A DNA stretch of 64,000 nucleotides from Isoetes taiwanensis (Eukaryota > Streptophyta > Lycopodiopsida > Isoetales > Isoetaceae), in assembly GCA_021234155.1 (NCBI GenBank), contig JAJEKV010000021.1:16755563-16819562 (forward strand), given 5' to 3'. This document shows, piece after piece, positions 33,546 to 45,350 of the stretch (positions are counted from its first letter, which is position 1; every line of letters begins with the position of its first letter). Both the position numbers and the translations under genes were made by a program. The notes beneath the pieces are model-generated. The model saw only the letters and a program-made list of their open reading frames with translations. It was not told the origin of the DNA and did no database searches.

Positions 33546-35300
33546 TACAGCTTAACCCTCGGGTAATGGCAAGTTATAGTGTTTGGTGAAGTTATGTAGT
33601 CTAGCCTCGCCAATCTTCGTTTCACTGAAAAGAATGGACCTCAATTCAGCCATCTTAAAATAAAAACAGAAAGGACTGCTGTGAGAAATTGGCGTTGCGA
33701 TGATCCGGAGCACTCAGTGTTGTTTTGCAGTGATAATGCAATGTAAATACCTGGTAACTGCTGCTCAGAAACGCGACCGCGATTCGGTTGAGAACTCTAG
33801 TCCCCAAGACCCTTGCAGGCCTCAGGCTTCCGTACATAACACCTGGTTTTGGTAAAAAGGGTTTAATCCCTCGCACATCATCTATCCAGAAGCAAGATAA
33901 TCACATTTTCTAGTGGCAAGAATCCCAAGGGTAGAGCGAGGTGAGTACCCGGTGATTGCTGCATAGAAACTTCACCGCGATCCAGTTGAGAAGTCACGTC
34001 CCCCGAAATGAGGCAGGTTTCAGGCTAGCATATATAACATCTGGATTTGCTAAAAAGTCTTAAATGCTATGCAAGTCATCTATCTATATATAAAATATGA
34101 CATTTTCTAGAAACATGCTTGTGCAACCTCATGTGCATACATTTTTTAACCCCTTTAGAACATGATGATGTCGAATAGCCAGAATGTTGCCTGTCTGGTC
34201 TGTGTTCTTTAGGATACTTTGGAAGTGCATTTCCTGCATGCAACAAAACAACGGACGAAAAGGAAAACAGACATGTCAAAATCATGCAAGAGAACATGCA
34301 AAAGAACATTAGTAGGTAAATGTGGAGCATGCAACAGAACATGGAACAAAATCGAAACATATATATTGAATTGACAATTAAACGACACATCTTACCTGCA
34401 AATGCCCCTCAAATCGTTGCACAATCTATATTATGTCATGAAGCCTCGAGAATTTGGTGAGCGTCAGCAGTCGCCTCCCCAGCGCCTCAATTGAATTCTC
34501 ACAGCGTTGTAGTTGAATAACTTCTGTCTTTTGTTTAGAATGAATTGCTCCCATTGCGCTTAGGCGGGCGATTTGATTTTCAAATTTGAAATTCATGTCC
34601 TCTCTTTTGCGCCATAAAGGTCTGCATTATCCCTGTCTCTGTCTCAAACAACCTCACGTTCCGTGGGCATTATGGTTTAATTCTTCCGCCACCCACTTCT
34701 AGCGGAGTGTCCAAGTCATCGTACGTTTGGAATGTTTCACTACGTAGTCCGTCTTGGGTGTCACAATCAAGATTTCATTCGTTTCGGAATATTCGTTTTT
34801 TTCCCCGCCGAATTTTTGGGCGTCGTGAGGTTTTTGTGCACCACCCGTCATTATGATGGTGAATTTATGGCAAGCGCCATCGGTACTAAATGCACCCGTC
34901 ACAATTAATTGTAGGGTATTTATGAACCAGGTGCTACTTAAGGATTTATTCTTCGCGAAAACTTAGAAAAGAAATCTGTGCCTTCGAAAAATCTAGTGAC
35001 ATCATGTCTCGATCTCCTGCCCTCAAAGAAGGTAATTTTTGCGCTTTTCTTTAGCACTGGTAGTCTTAGACCTTCTTCACCTTATTTTTTTGGTGGAAAT
35101 AGCTCGACAAAATCGCCACCACGATCTTGTTGATCTCTGCAAGTATTCATTTTTAGATTAGATTGCTTGTGGAAACTGCGGTCGTGACTCCCACAGAGAC
35201 TTACACCATTAGAATAGAGCATACACTTGTCTCGAGGATCGCGAGAGCGATTGTTGAGACCAGTTTTTCAAGACCAATCCTGCATGCAGATCTCTCAAAG
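33546..35300. other. Unassigned sequence with a ~150-bp direct repeat
   Basis: No gene recognised. Two diverged copies of about 150 bp lie at about 33748-33892 and 33942-34085. They share gtacccggtgattgctgc-like starts, accgcgattc-gttgagaa, caggcttc, tataacac-tggttttg and catctatc ends. CGCGACCGCG-type words occur here and again to 37030. Confidence 0.45.
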
Positions 35301-35317
35301 AACGCGACCGCGTTTCT

Positions 35318-36900
35318 TTGCAGCATCTTAGCTTAAAGATGTCCATTTACGTAGCTTCAGGTAAATACGATCGCGATGGCGATGTCTCTGACCACTTTTA
35401 TAATTTTCTTACATCACTGGATCTCTTTCGAGGACATAACATGGAACCAATGCGCATAGTGACTCCCGACAGAAGTCAGAAGTGGTGCATGAAAATTGCC
35501 CAGGCAATACCAAAGATAAAAGGGGACCATCAGAAGGACCTCTTCCTCTTTCTGAGGACAGGAAAGGGGGCAGAAGATTTTGAACAGATGGGTATAATTG
35601 TAGCCATGTGAGAAGGCACAAAGAATAACTTGTAGGATGCTATCATTTGTAGTGTGGAGGATATGCAGCAACTGCAATTCGTAGAGTATATTTTGCGATG
35701 GCAGCACTACAACCCATCCATAATGATGGCAAGCAAGCAAAACAAGCCAGCTGATGGCAAAGGTGTGCGAACCAATGCAAAGAAATATGGTTGGATTCTT
35801 CCATCATACGATTCTTTGAGTCTATCTGGCATCAAATGCAACAAAGACATTATCGTGGGGTACAACAGGTGCAGAAAGGGATTATCGGCAGATAAGAAGC
35901 CTCCTTCTTGTGCCATAAAGGCTACTAAAGACAATAAGCTGCCCTCTCACATGGATACAAATTGGTTGCGTGCAGTTGCCAAAAAAGGATGGTTGTGCCA
36001 CTGGCTATTGTTGGCGAACCATCTGCACCAAAAGAACCTATTGTCTTCTGCTCCTACACCCTCTAGTAACCCAGTTTGTTCTGCTGTTGTAGATCCTTCG
36101 GCTCCTAAATTACTCATGCCTCCACCTACTATGGATTCTAGTGAAGTACAGCACCAAGAAAGACACATAGTTTTAAGATTAACCTGCAAAAACTAAACAC
36201 TGAAGATAGGAGCCAGCCTTCTACATCCTCTACTCCTACCTCATTTGGAGTCCCAACAACCACTTCATCTGCTTTGACTTGGCCTTCTGCTACTCGAATC
36301 TCAGAATAATTGAAGCTCAATCCTGCTGAGGAAAAGAAGCTTGCAGAACAGATCGCCTCCAAGCTCGAAGAATTTAAGAAATTTTATCCAATGGGGGTAA
36401 ACTGGTTCATGAAAGTGAGTATCTTTGAGTGCGAGATGGCTCCAGCAACTATGACTCATAGGGTTTGCTCCAGTGGTCATGTGCAAACGCTAACAAGGAG
36501 CTTCAAGAAATGTCCTATAGAGGTTGTCATTCCTGCGGATGTCGTTCCATTTGACCCCATCACAAAGTAAGTGCTTTCATCTACATATATGATTTCCAAG
36601 TATTAAAATACTAAATGAAATTCTCTCGCAGGAAGATAATCACTTGATCGAGGCCTGAAGAACTTGAAAACAAAAATTTCTATATTATTTCAGGAAATCA
36701 CAGCATATTTGCTGCTCAAATTCTTTGTTCCCTCATGGGTAGTGTCGAACAATGCCTGGAATTTGCCAAAGTATACGCCAGAAGAAGAACGTGTGTGCTC
36801 AATGGAAAGCTGTCCAACAGGGAGTACATTTAATTATCTATCTAGTGCAACGATATAATTGCTGAAACTGTGCACAAAGAACACTCGCAGAGAAGCTTCA
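35318..36900 (+). pseudogene. Unrecognised DGQHS-type gene family, copy 2
   Basis: 35318-35608 encodes MKIAQAIPKIKGDHQKDLFL and a GAEDFEQMGIIVAM block, similar to the KDLFFW...KKVGVVL part of copy 1. 35654-36193 encodes GKGVRTNAKKYGWILPSYDS and a Pro/Ser-rich tail. 36310-36567 encodes EKKLAEQIASKLEEFKKFYP and PIEVVIPADVVPFDPITK ending at a GTAAGT donor. The last block reads like the strand leading into a ParB/Srx-fold domain, which would join HHPVKDP...VVDGQHS as seen in copy 1. The DGQHS block itself was not found here. The frame is broken by stops. Function unknown. Confidence 0.4.
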
Positions 36901-38224
36901 ACAACTCCAAAATCAGCATATGGCTTTCGGTTTCCCTCCACAAGGGCCAACGTGCACAGCAGTAACTTCGGCATGGAAGGTATGTCTTCTTGTATTTTGC
37001 TGAAGCAGATCGCGACCGCGATCCTGACAAACCCCCATGTTCTAAATTGTGATCTCCCATTACTCCCTCATTACACCTTACTGCTCCCTAAAGTACCCCA
37101 TTTCTCCTCATCCTCCATTCTTCTATTTGTTATGCTATTTCATTGGCTGACATAGGCCGATTAGTCTTCATGGACAATATAAATCATTCTATTCTATTGC
37201 ATTCTATTTTTATTATAAATTCCCATGTCCTAAATTGCAATCCCTTTATTACTCCCTCATTACCCCAACTATCCTTGATTATCCCATTTCTCCTCATCCC
37301 CCATTCTTCATTTTTAATTGTAAAACCCCTTTTTCTAAGTTGAAATCCTCCTATTAATCCATCCTTTGAAGGGGGGTTGAGGAGAAATAGGGTAGTCAGG
37401 GGATTTCAGTCCAAACGAGGGGATTCACATTGAAAAGGGATTGAATTTTGTGCAGGCTTCATCTTTCATTCAAGAGATTTTAGTCTAAGAGTTTGGTGTT
37501 TTCTAAGGTTACATAAGGTTACATGTAAGGTTACACAAGGTTACATCTTATCAAAGGTTACATAAGGTTATCTTAGTTTACATCTTACCTATATCTAAGA
37601 ACATGTTATAAGGACAAATTGAACTAGCTTGATTATGTGAGCAGTCATTTTATTTATGGGATACAGTTGTACCTTCAATAAAAGGTCCCAAGGATCATGA
37701 GTAAAGATGTATAATTTGGACTGTGTAATTTGGGTTATAATATGAGTAGAGCTTGTACAATGTAAGTACATTGATTCTTTGACTCGCTCTTAGTAATACA
37801 AATCCTAGACATGGTGGAAAGATAAATCGAAATGCCTTATTTATCAAGCTTATAATCTAGCATTAGAAGTAGACAATTAATGGACATTTCGCAATGGATT
37901 TAACTCCTCTATTTAAAGTGGGTAGCATGATTTGAATGAAAAGTTTGCAAAATTTTAGGTGCTAAACACGAACACTGGTTAAAGTCTTGAACTTGTGAAT
38001 TCACACTCTACCAATCATATGTAGAATATGGATTAAAATTATATAGAGAAAACCTTTGATAAGATTTATTTGGGCTTTTTAATGCATAAGCTTTAAAAAA
38101 ATTGTTAATGTGAGTGGTCAAAGGGTCATAACCTAACTCTAAACTTCTAAAAACAACTTTTTTTATGGCGTTCTTTACGCGGGGTTTGCCAAAACAGAAG
38201 CTAAGCATTTGATTGTAATACATT
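36901..38224. repeat. Short repeats: pyrimidine-rich pair and GGTTACAT run
   Basis: Two ~90-bp copies (tactccctcattac, ccatttctcctcatc-cccattctt) lie at about 37035-37130 and 37220-37310. At 37505-37597 the word aaggttacat or a close variant is repeated about six times. It is not the plant telomere TTTAGGG. No gene recognised. Confidence 0.5.
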
Positions 38225-38640
38225 GCATAGAAAAATGGGGTATAATTGAAAGAAATTACAATAGGAGGATATTAATTTATAAATCACAAAGGGTTACTGC
38301 TACCAAAACAAGGTATGAACATTAGTTGTGAGACAAAGGGTACGAACATTGCATATGAAAATAAGGAAATTTTCAAATAAAAGAATATTAAACTACAAAA
38401 TCACAATGGGGAATACAATATTGCATAAAGAATTGAGGTAAAAATGGAGAAATTTTCAAGTAGGTAATGAAATATTAGACTACAAAATCACAAAGAAGGA
38501 ATTGTTGCTAGAACAGGATATAAACGTTAGTTATAAAAAAAAGGATATAAACATTGCATATGACAATGGGGTATAAAAAAATAATATTAATCTATAAAAT
38601 CACAAAGGGGGATACCTGACATAAATTTCATATCCCTCCT
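38225..38640. repeat. AT-rich degenerate tandem repeat
   Basis: Three to four diverged units sharing taaactacaaaatcacaaaggg, aacaaggtat-aacattag and gaacattgcatatgaaaat. Unit length is roughly 100 bp with indels. No coding signal. Confidence 0.6.
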
Positions 38641-38645
38641 CCCTA

Positions 38646-38777
38646 GTGGTGTGGTCATACCATCACTACTACACCGGACCCTATCAAAACTCCATCGGAC
38701 CCTATCAAGACTCCTTAGTTAAGCCATACCATCACTACTACACCGGACCCTATCAAAACTCCTTAGTTAAGCACAGT
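38646..38777. repeat. Direct duplication of ~62 bp
   Basis: The block catcactactacaccggacc, then ctatcaaaactcc and ttagttaagc, occurs twice (about 38660 and 38728), and the shorter word cggaccctatcaa-actcc occurs three times. Confidence 0.75.
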
Positions 38778-39522
38778 TGTGCTGGAATAGTACTGATTTG
38801 CTCCCCATCCACTACACTTTTGCTCCCCATTCTGACTTCTCTTGGATCTCAAATAATACTTTATCATGCTTGCATTAGGGTGGGGTTGCCATGTTCCGCG
38901 CACTTAAGAGGCGTGCACCCATTACATTGTCAAAAAATGGTCCAATGGCAATCTAAGTATCATTAGATACCTAATCAGATATGTCATAATCCTGTCGAAA
39001 ATTGCCCTTAAATTATCTATGGTTAAAAAGTTATGGGCCTCTAAAGTTGGGGGGGTGTAAGTGCCCCCATCGCCATGCACCTTGCCACTCACGCCATGGT
39101 TGTGGCCTACTTTCGCACCCCCCAACGGCCTCCTGTCGCTATCTAGGTAGCCAGCTATCGCGCTGGCATGTTCCATCATTCGCTAATATGGAAACCTAAG
39201 AATGCCATGGGTGTAACCCTTTATCGCGCCCCAAGGGTCCATCTCACGTGCCCTAGCATACTGGCATCGTGGTGGTACCTCACTCGACGGCCTCACGCCG
39301 TGCTCGCGGTCGCGCAACCCGAAGTTCCCATCATGGCCCAACGGTCCACTGACCGAGGGTGCAGGGACCATCATTCGCCACCATTTCTGGCTCCTTTTCG
39401 AGGTTTTGCCAAACAAATCTCTCCTCCAGACGATCTACCTAGCCTTCTCCGCATGATTTGGGAGGATTACAGATTCCAGCGCCTCGCACAAATCGGCAGA
39501 GCCTTCATCATGCCAATCTTGG

Positions 39523-40031
39523 CTATAAAAGTGCTGCGCTTTCTCTCAATTGACATCCCAGCACCTCAGCTCCCGGCATCCTCGTATCCCGGCCCCATCT
39601 CCCGGCCAACTCCGATCAGCACCTCGTCTCCCGGCATCCGATCAACTCCAAAGTCAAGGTAATGTTTGTTCTTTGCATAGACTGTGGTTGTGGGTTTCAG
39701 TTTATCTAATTCGTCTCCTTTTGATTTGCAGCACTATGGAAGGGCACTGGAGGAAGGGCCAAGGCATTGAGGTGGTTACCGCAAGCCCCCTCCCGGGACA
39801 CCCTCCCCATCGAAGAAGAGGGAGCGCCAGTATTCTGAAGCGTCTGTGCAGACAGGGGAGCTTGGCAGCTTCACTCTGAAAAACTGTCTTGTCAATCGTG
39901 ATGAGATCTCTGCTGCTGCCAGATCTAACCTGAATGTGGTGGTCGCACCAGAGATAATCAGATACAGCATGCTAAGGGCGAGCATGATCTGGTGCACTGC
40001 AAAGTCACGGTTGCTGAGGGGGACAATGTAA
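39523..40031 (+). CDS. Small unrecognised gene with TATA box and leader intron
   Basis: A consensus TATAAAAG at about 39525 is followed by a C-rich leader, a probable intron (39661 GTAATG to 39731 TTGCAG) and an ATG at 39735. The first frame (MEGHWRKGQGIEVVTA) ends after 47 codons. A second frame overlapping it reads TPSPSKKRERQYSEASVQTG, later VVVAPEIIRYSMLRAS, and stops at 40031. A one-base shift near 39790 would join them into about 98 residues. I do not recognise the product. It lies directly upstream of the LTR element's target site. A pseudogene or a spliced short gene are both possible. Confidence 0.35.
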
Positions 40032-40417
40032 AATCTGAAAGTCTTGTTAATCAAGAGACCTGAGCTGGTGAATGCTGGTGATCCTTGGCTAAATGGACAA
40101 CCCTTTGAAACCTGCCCTTCTATGTTTTTTTATTTTTCTTTTGTTGTATTTTGAAATAGGCCTAGTGCCATTTTGCAAAAGCGTTTTGTGAAGGCATTTT
40201 GCAGAAGCCACAATGTATTTGCCTGAGAGGCACTTTGAATGGAATATATTATTGCAATTACAAAATCTGATACCACATATAGTTTTGCCTTTATCTTTAT
40301 ATCATGGCTTCTTTGGCCACTAAGTATATCTTTTATCCCTGCATTATTTGACAGGATTTAGTAATAAGGCACATAGGTTTGTCCATTCCAAATCACAAGC
40401 CAGCAGATGACATACCT

Positions 40418-41009
40418 TGTTAGTCCTGTGCCTCCTGGTACAGGACTATTCATGCATACGACGGACCAAGTCAAGTCCAAGGATCCACAATCAGGCGCGG
40501 GTCAGTCGTCAAAGGCTCAGCAGAAGACCAAGCAGACCACGCAGACTAAGACCACGCCTGGCGTCAACAAGAGGCGGCGCTCAGACAAGTGACGGCCCGT
40601 CACCGCCCGCGTCAGCGTCAGCGTGACTTCAGGCTTTTCAAGAGGCACCGCCTGCATTCCTGCAAATCAGGCCTCCTTCCAGGAGTCGGCACCGAAATCA
40701 GTCAGAGTGTCTATATTGGGCCAAAGGCCATTGTACTATATATATGAGTAGAGCTAGCACATGAGTTTTTTTAGATGAGTTTTGAGTCTTGTCTCACTTC
40801 AGTTTTCTCTCTATTGCGAGAGCTCATGTATCATCATCATTGATATCAAGGAAGCTTATCATTGTTGTCTCATTGTTCTTTGTTTTCTTTTCCCTTTCCT
40901 TTGTTTTCTTGCAAATCCCGCGTGACATAGTCCCCGGATTCTCCTGTTAGATCCAAGGATCCTCACAGAGGGCTGTCTTGCAGGAGTTCCCGAACCCAGA
41001 CCCCAAACA
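40418..41009 (+). repeat. 5' LTR (592 bp)
   Basis: TG...CA ends. It matches 54978-55573. A TATA-like tactatatatatgag at about 40733 is followed by a transcribed-leader-like region. The last ~320 bp are almost identical to the 3' LTR, whereas the first ~270 bp differ at many positions and indels. Confidence 0.93.
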
Positions 41010-41034
41010 CTGTCGCCGCTGCCGGGTCTGATTC
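41010..41034 (+). other. Primer binding site, tRNA-Asp type
   Basis: The bases after the LTR, TGTCGCCGCTGCCGGG, match the complement of a plant tRNA-Asp(GUC) 3' end (TGGCGCCGTTGCCGGG) at 14 of 16 positions. Confidence 0.65.
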
Positions 41035-41056
41035 GATTTTCCTTTCTTCTGTCGCC

Positions 41057-42826
41057 ATGTCTGCCCGAAACTTCATGCCAGAAGAACTCCTTTCCCAGAA
41101 GGCATCTCGCTTGGAGCGCCATCATCGAAGGGAAGCTGTTCGCGACATGTATGGATCTGCTTATGACATTGAGGGAGGGCACATTCGGTCTAGGGCTCAG
41201 TCGGCGCCACCCACCCCTCGTGTCCTGTCTCGTCCCAGTTCCCCGCCTCAAGCGTGCAAACATTGCTCACAGCCTCAGTCACCTCATCACTATCAGGAGC
41301 CCTATCAGGCTCAACCTTCTCAACCTTACTTTCATACCCCCGAACATGCCTACATTCATCCTTCTTCTGGCCATACACCTTTGTCTTCACAACCATCATC
41401 TCCTACGGGCGGACAGGGATATCCACATGTCTCTTTTGCTCCTCCCCAGGAATTTCCCTTCCCTACATTTCCCACCGCTCTTCCCCATTTACAACCTTCG
41501 CGACCTCAAAACCAATGATCAGGCACCTCCAGTACCTCCACCTCAGTTACCCCTTCATCAGGGTCCTTCAGGCACCATGCCACCTCCAACTCCACCTCAA
41601 TATAATCCCTATCCAGTTCCTGTCCAGCCAAGCACTTTCACCTCTACCTTTCAGACCCTTAAGCTGACTTATCCAACCTTTGGCAACACGAAAGGCAAAC
41701 CATTAGACCAAAGTGCTCAGGCCCACATGGAAGAATTTGAGGCTCTGGCTGTCCTAAATGGTCATGCACAACCTCAACTGAAATTTCATATCTTTTCCAC
41801 CACACTGCGTGGCTCTCCTCATCAATGGCTTATGTCCAACAAAAGCCACTGGAAACAAGATTGGTCAGAAATGAAAACTGCTTTTCTTTCTCACTATGGA
41901 ACCACGGATGATGATCAACTTCATCTCAAGCAACTCAATGACCTTCAACAAGAGCCCACGGAGTCCGCCAGGGATTTTGCAGATCGACTTCACATCCTGC
42001 TCAGCAAACTCAAAGAGTACCCGACACAGAGCCAGATCTTGGTCTGGTTTCTCCAAGGACTTCCTCCTGCTATCCGACTCATGACTGAATACCTCCGCCC
42101 GAAGACTTTGGAGCAGGCTATCGACCTTGTCAATCACTCCGTCAATGTTTCCTCCCGTGGCGTGGCTCTTCAGGAGTTCCCTTTCATACCACCAGTCATG
42201 GTTCCACATACTGCTGTCGAACCTCAACACGCCAATCCAGTAGCCTTGTCGGATCTGGTGCCATATCGCAAAACATCAAGGCCACTTGGAAAATGAGTGC
42301 AACTCCACCAATGGCCCGCCTCATTGTAAAAGATGCAACATGTGCAATCATGCCCGCGGAAGTGCACTTTCGCACTCATCCTACACCTTTCCGCAACAAC
42401 AAGCTGGTTTATCAAGTGCAAACAACACCTCGGAACAATCGCACTATCAGCCGCAACCACTGCAGGCTCAACCCAATCAACTCTATCAGCAACAGGAGCA
42501 ACAACGGGGACCCAACACACGCCCCCCTTTTGATCCTTCTAAAGCTCAGTGTATCACTGTCACGAATGGGGTCATACCACCATGGCATGTCCTCAACTTC
42601 CACAAGTTCAGTGCGGCTTCACGGCACCAATCGGACCACCTCGGTCCGCCTCACGGCTTACCAACTTTGGATTGCCAATGGCAAACAAGGCCCGCGTCCC
42701 GTTCTTCGGAAGCCACCTCGCGCGCCTCAGCAATCACGCTATCAACCCGCTCCTGCCAATCAACCTCAGATGGATCAACAAGCACGGGGAAGAAATTTTT
42801 CGGCTCTTAATCCTCCACCAAAATAG
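41057..42826 (+). pseudogene. gag of the LTR element (frameshifted)
   Basis: ATG at 41057 opens MSARNFMPEELLSQKASRLE and a Pro/Ser/Gln-rich N-terminus that stops at 41518. The capsid lies in another frame to 42296: HMEEFEALAVLNGHAQPQLK, LRGSPHQWLMSNK, TESARDFADRLHILLSKLKE, QILVWFLQGLPPAIRL. A further shift reaches YHCHEWGHTTMACP at about 42551, a zinc knuckle whose first Cys is replaced by Val. Capsid assembles the particle; the knuckle binds RNA. At least two frameshifts are needed to read it through. Confidence 0.82.
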
Positions 42827-42890
42827 TCAAATTAGGTTGGTTTGGTTTCACGCCAGACTAGGGCGTCACGTCCCTTAACCATTATTCCTA

Positions 42891-43880
42891 ATGGCACGCA
42901 ACCTGCCTTTACAGTCGACACAGTCCCTCATGAAGAGGACAAAAAGGTTCACTTTGCACCTGACTTGGAAAAACTCATGCCTCATGTCATGCCTAAAGTA
43001 CGCCAAAGCATTCTCAACCTCATGCAAGCCTGCTTTGAAGGCGCCGTTGGCTAATGTTCATGCCACCACCAGAGCTCAGCAAAGACAAGAAGCACCTTCC
43101 ACATCTCAACCTCCACGCTCTCAGACATATCCGAATATTGCTGCAGAGGTCGACTTACTCAAAGAAGTTGCTGCTTCATTACCACGCACTCCAGCACCCG
43201 TGGATCCAGCAGATCCTTTTTCTTATGTACCTCTGGAACTCCAAGAGGAGCTGGCAAAAATCAAGATTCCCTTAAGTTTGGCCACCATTTTGAAACTATG
43301 TCCTGCTCTCAAGGACCAGTTACCACTCCCGACCGTTTTGGTTGGGGCTGTTGCTACTTCCACACCCACGGTCCATGCCACGGTGGGCAATCAACAAGTC
43401 AATCATGTTCAAATTGACGGAGGTAGCGCTGTCAATCTCATCACGGATAAACTCCGCAAACAAATGGGCATCACACAACTCTATCGTGCCCCATATGACA
43501 TCAAATTGGCTAATGGCCATATCACGAGACCTCAAGGCGTCACACCTCTTCTTCACATCAACATAGGTGATCTCCGATTCCCCTTAGAATTTGGTGTTTG
43601 GAAGGCAGGAGAGGATCCTGGTGATTATGAAATGTTGGTCGGCAGACCTTTTCTCCGCCAGGCCAAGAGTATCCATTATTGGGCCACGGATCAGTTAGTC
43701 ATCACAGATGGTCACCTCAATGCCACTACGGACTTGGAAACCGGTAAGATCATTTCGGTTGATAATGCTGAACCCTCTCTCTCTGACACCGATTCTGAGG
43801 ATGCCCAGAATATCTATCAAGTTCAGGCTCCACCTGCGAGTCTGCCTCTATCATCCTACCCTGAATATGCTGATCCTTAG
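42891..43880 (+). CDS. Retroviral-type aspartic protease segment
   Basis: An open frame with the protease core VQIDGGSAVNLITDKL at about 43410. DGG replaces the commoner DTG/DSG, as is usual in this plant lineage. It is followed by LANGHITRPQGVT and YEMLVGRPFLRQ. The protease cuts the Gag-Pol polyprotein. The frame stops at 43880, before RT, so Pol is not continuous in this copy. Confidence 0.8.
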   Translation: MARNLPLQSTQSLMKRTKRFTLHLTWKNSCLMSCLKYAKAFSTSCKPALKAPLANVHATTRAQQRQEAPSTSQPPRSQTYPNIAAEVDLLKEVAASLPRTPAPVDPADPFSYVPLELQEELAKIKIPLSLATILKLCPALKDQLPLPTVLVGAVATSTPTVHATVGNQQVNHVQIDGGSAVNLITDKLRKQMGITQLYRAPYDIKLANGHITRPQGVTPLLHINIGDLRFPLEFGVWKAGEDPGDYEMLVGRPFLRQAKSIHYWATDQLVITDGHLNATTDLETGKIISVDNAEPSLSDTDSEDAQNIYQVQAPPASLPLSSYPEYADP

Positions 43881-44269
43881 GGAGAAATCACGCTTGATCG
43901 GGACCAGGCTGTGGCTGCCTTGCTTGACCCCTACCTGGCTCCTTGCAATCGCATCCAACGAGTTGATCACTTTTCAGATGCCGCACTTCCCCCTGATCCT
44001 GTTGATGTACACGCTGTCATGAAGCAACCTCTGCTTGATGAACATCAGCAACCTCTCTTTTTTACCACGCAGAGCGCCACTCATCCTGTCACGCTTCAAC
44101 CTCCTGCTCATATTGTCCAAGACACGGAAGTTATCCCACATAGTCAGACTCCTGAAGTTGAGATTGTGGACGTGGGCAACAATCAGCCTGTCGCGTTGCG
44201 GTAATCTTCCTGAATAACCCTATCGTAACAGGGGCCGTCCACGCTCTTCAAAAGTTCAAACACATTTTT

Positions 44270-45350
44270 TCGCACGAGCTACAGAGACCTTCGGGGATCA
44301 ACAAAACCTTGGGGAACTCACCATTCCTACCAAATTCGATGCTCGTCCCCAGTATAGCAACGCGATGCCCGCTCAACCCCAATTACCGTGATCGCGTCAA
44401 GGCGAAAATTGACAAACTCCTTGTGCGGGTTTGATCTATGAGGTCAAACATTCTGATGGGTGAGCCCCATTGTCATTGCACTCAAACACAATGGAAAGGT
44501 CCTCAAGCGTCTGCGTGGACTACACCGGAAACTAAATCAGGCCACGGAGCGTGATCATTTTCCACTTCCCTTCACGCACCGTGTTCGGAAGAGGTCATTT
44601 GGACATGAGATGTACTCCTTCATGGATGGTTTTTCCGGCTACAATCAGATCTCAATCAAAGAATCTGATCAACTCAAGACTACTTTCACCACCCGGTAAG
44701 CACTTTTTGCCTACAAGGTGGTTCCTTTTGGATTATCAAACTCTCCCTCCACATTTCAACGCATAATGCTCTCAGTTTTTCATGATTTTATGAAGGAAAA
44801 TCCCTTCTTGCAAATTTTTCAAGATGACTTCTCTGCCTACAGTTCCATGGCTGACCATTTGGATAAATTGGAACTCGTCTTTCAGAAATGTGATGAGTCC
44901 GGCATTAGTCTCAATCCCGAGAAATGCACCTTTTGCGTCACTTCCGGTGTTCTGTTAGGACACGTTGTCAGCAAAGCAGGTATCACCACGGATCCTGCCA
45001 AAATCAGTTGTGTGCTCAAGGCTCAAGCACCAGCAAATATCAAGGAGACACGCTCTTTCCTGGGTAAGGTAAATTATTACTCCACCTTCATTCCTGGACT
45101 TGCAGCCATTGCAGATCCCATTCATAAACTCACGGGTGATGAATCCACCTGGGCTTGGAATCCCCAGGCGGATGCTGCTTTCCAACAGTTGAAGCTTTTA
45201 CTTACTCAGGCCCCGGTTCTTGTTCCTCCTCAATGGGACAAGCCCTTTCACGTCCATGTAGATGTCTCGGCGTTCGCTATTGGAGCTGTTCTTTCTCAAG
45301 AATATGATGCGCACACTGACAAACCAAATCGATATGCCAGCAGAAAACTC
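44270..45350 (+). pseudogene. Reverse transcriptase and start of RNase H
   Basis: Early RT is scattered over frames (44270-44700) with MYSFMDGFSGYNQISIKESD. The main frame from 44718 has VPFGLSNSPSTFQRIM, the catalytic FQDDFSAYS (x-DD), SGISLNPEKCTFC, GVLLGHVVSKAGI and SFLGKVNYYSTFIPG. It then enters RNase H with WDKPFHVHVDVSAFAIGAVL and stops matching just after YASRKLN, where the LINE is inserted. RNase H resumes at about 49376 with NMRNYSATEREALGLIF. Confidence 0.85.

Noticed and set aside
37505-37597. Interstitial telomere repeat
   Set aside because: The unit AAGGTTACAT is not TTTAGGG or another plant telomere motif.
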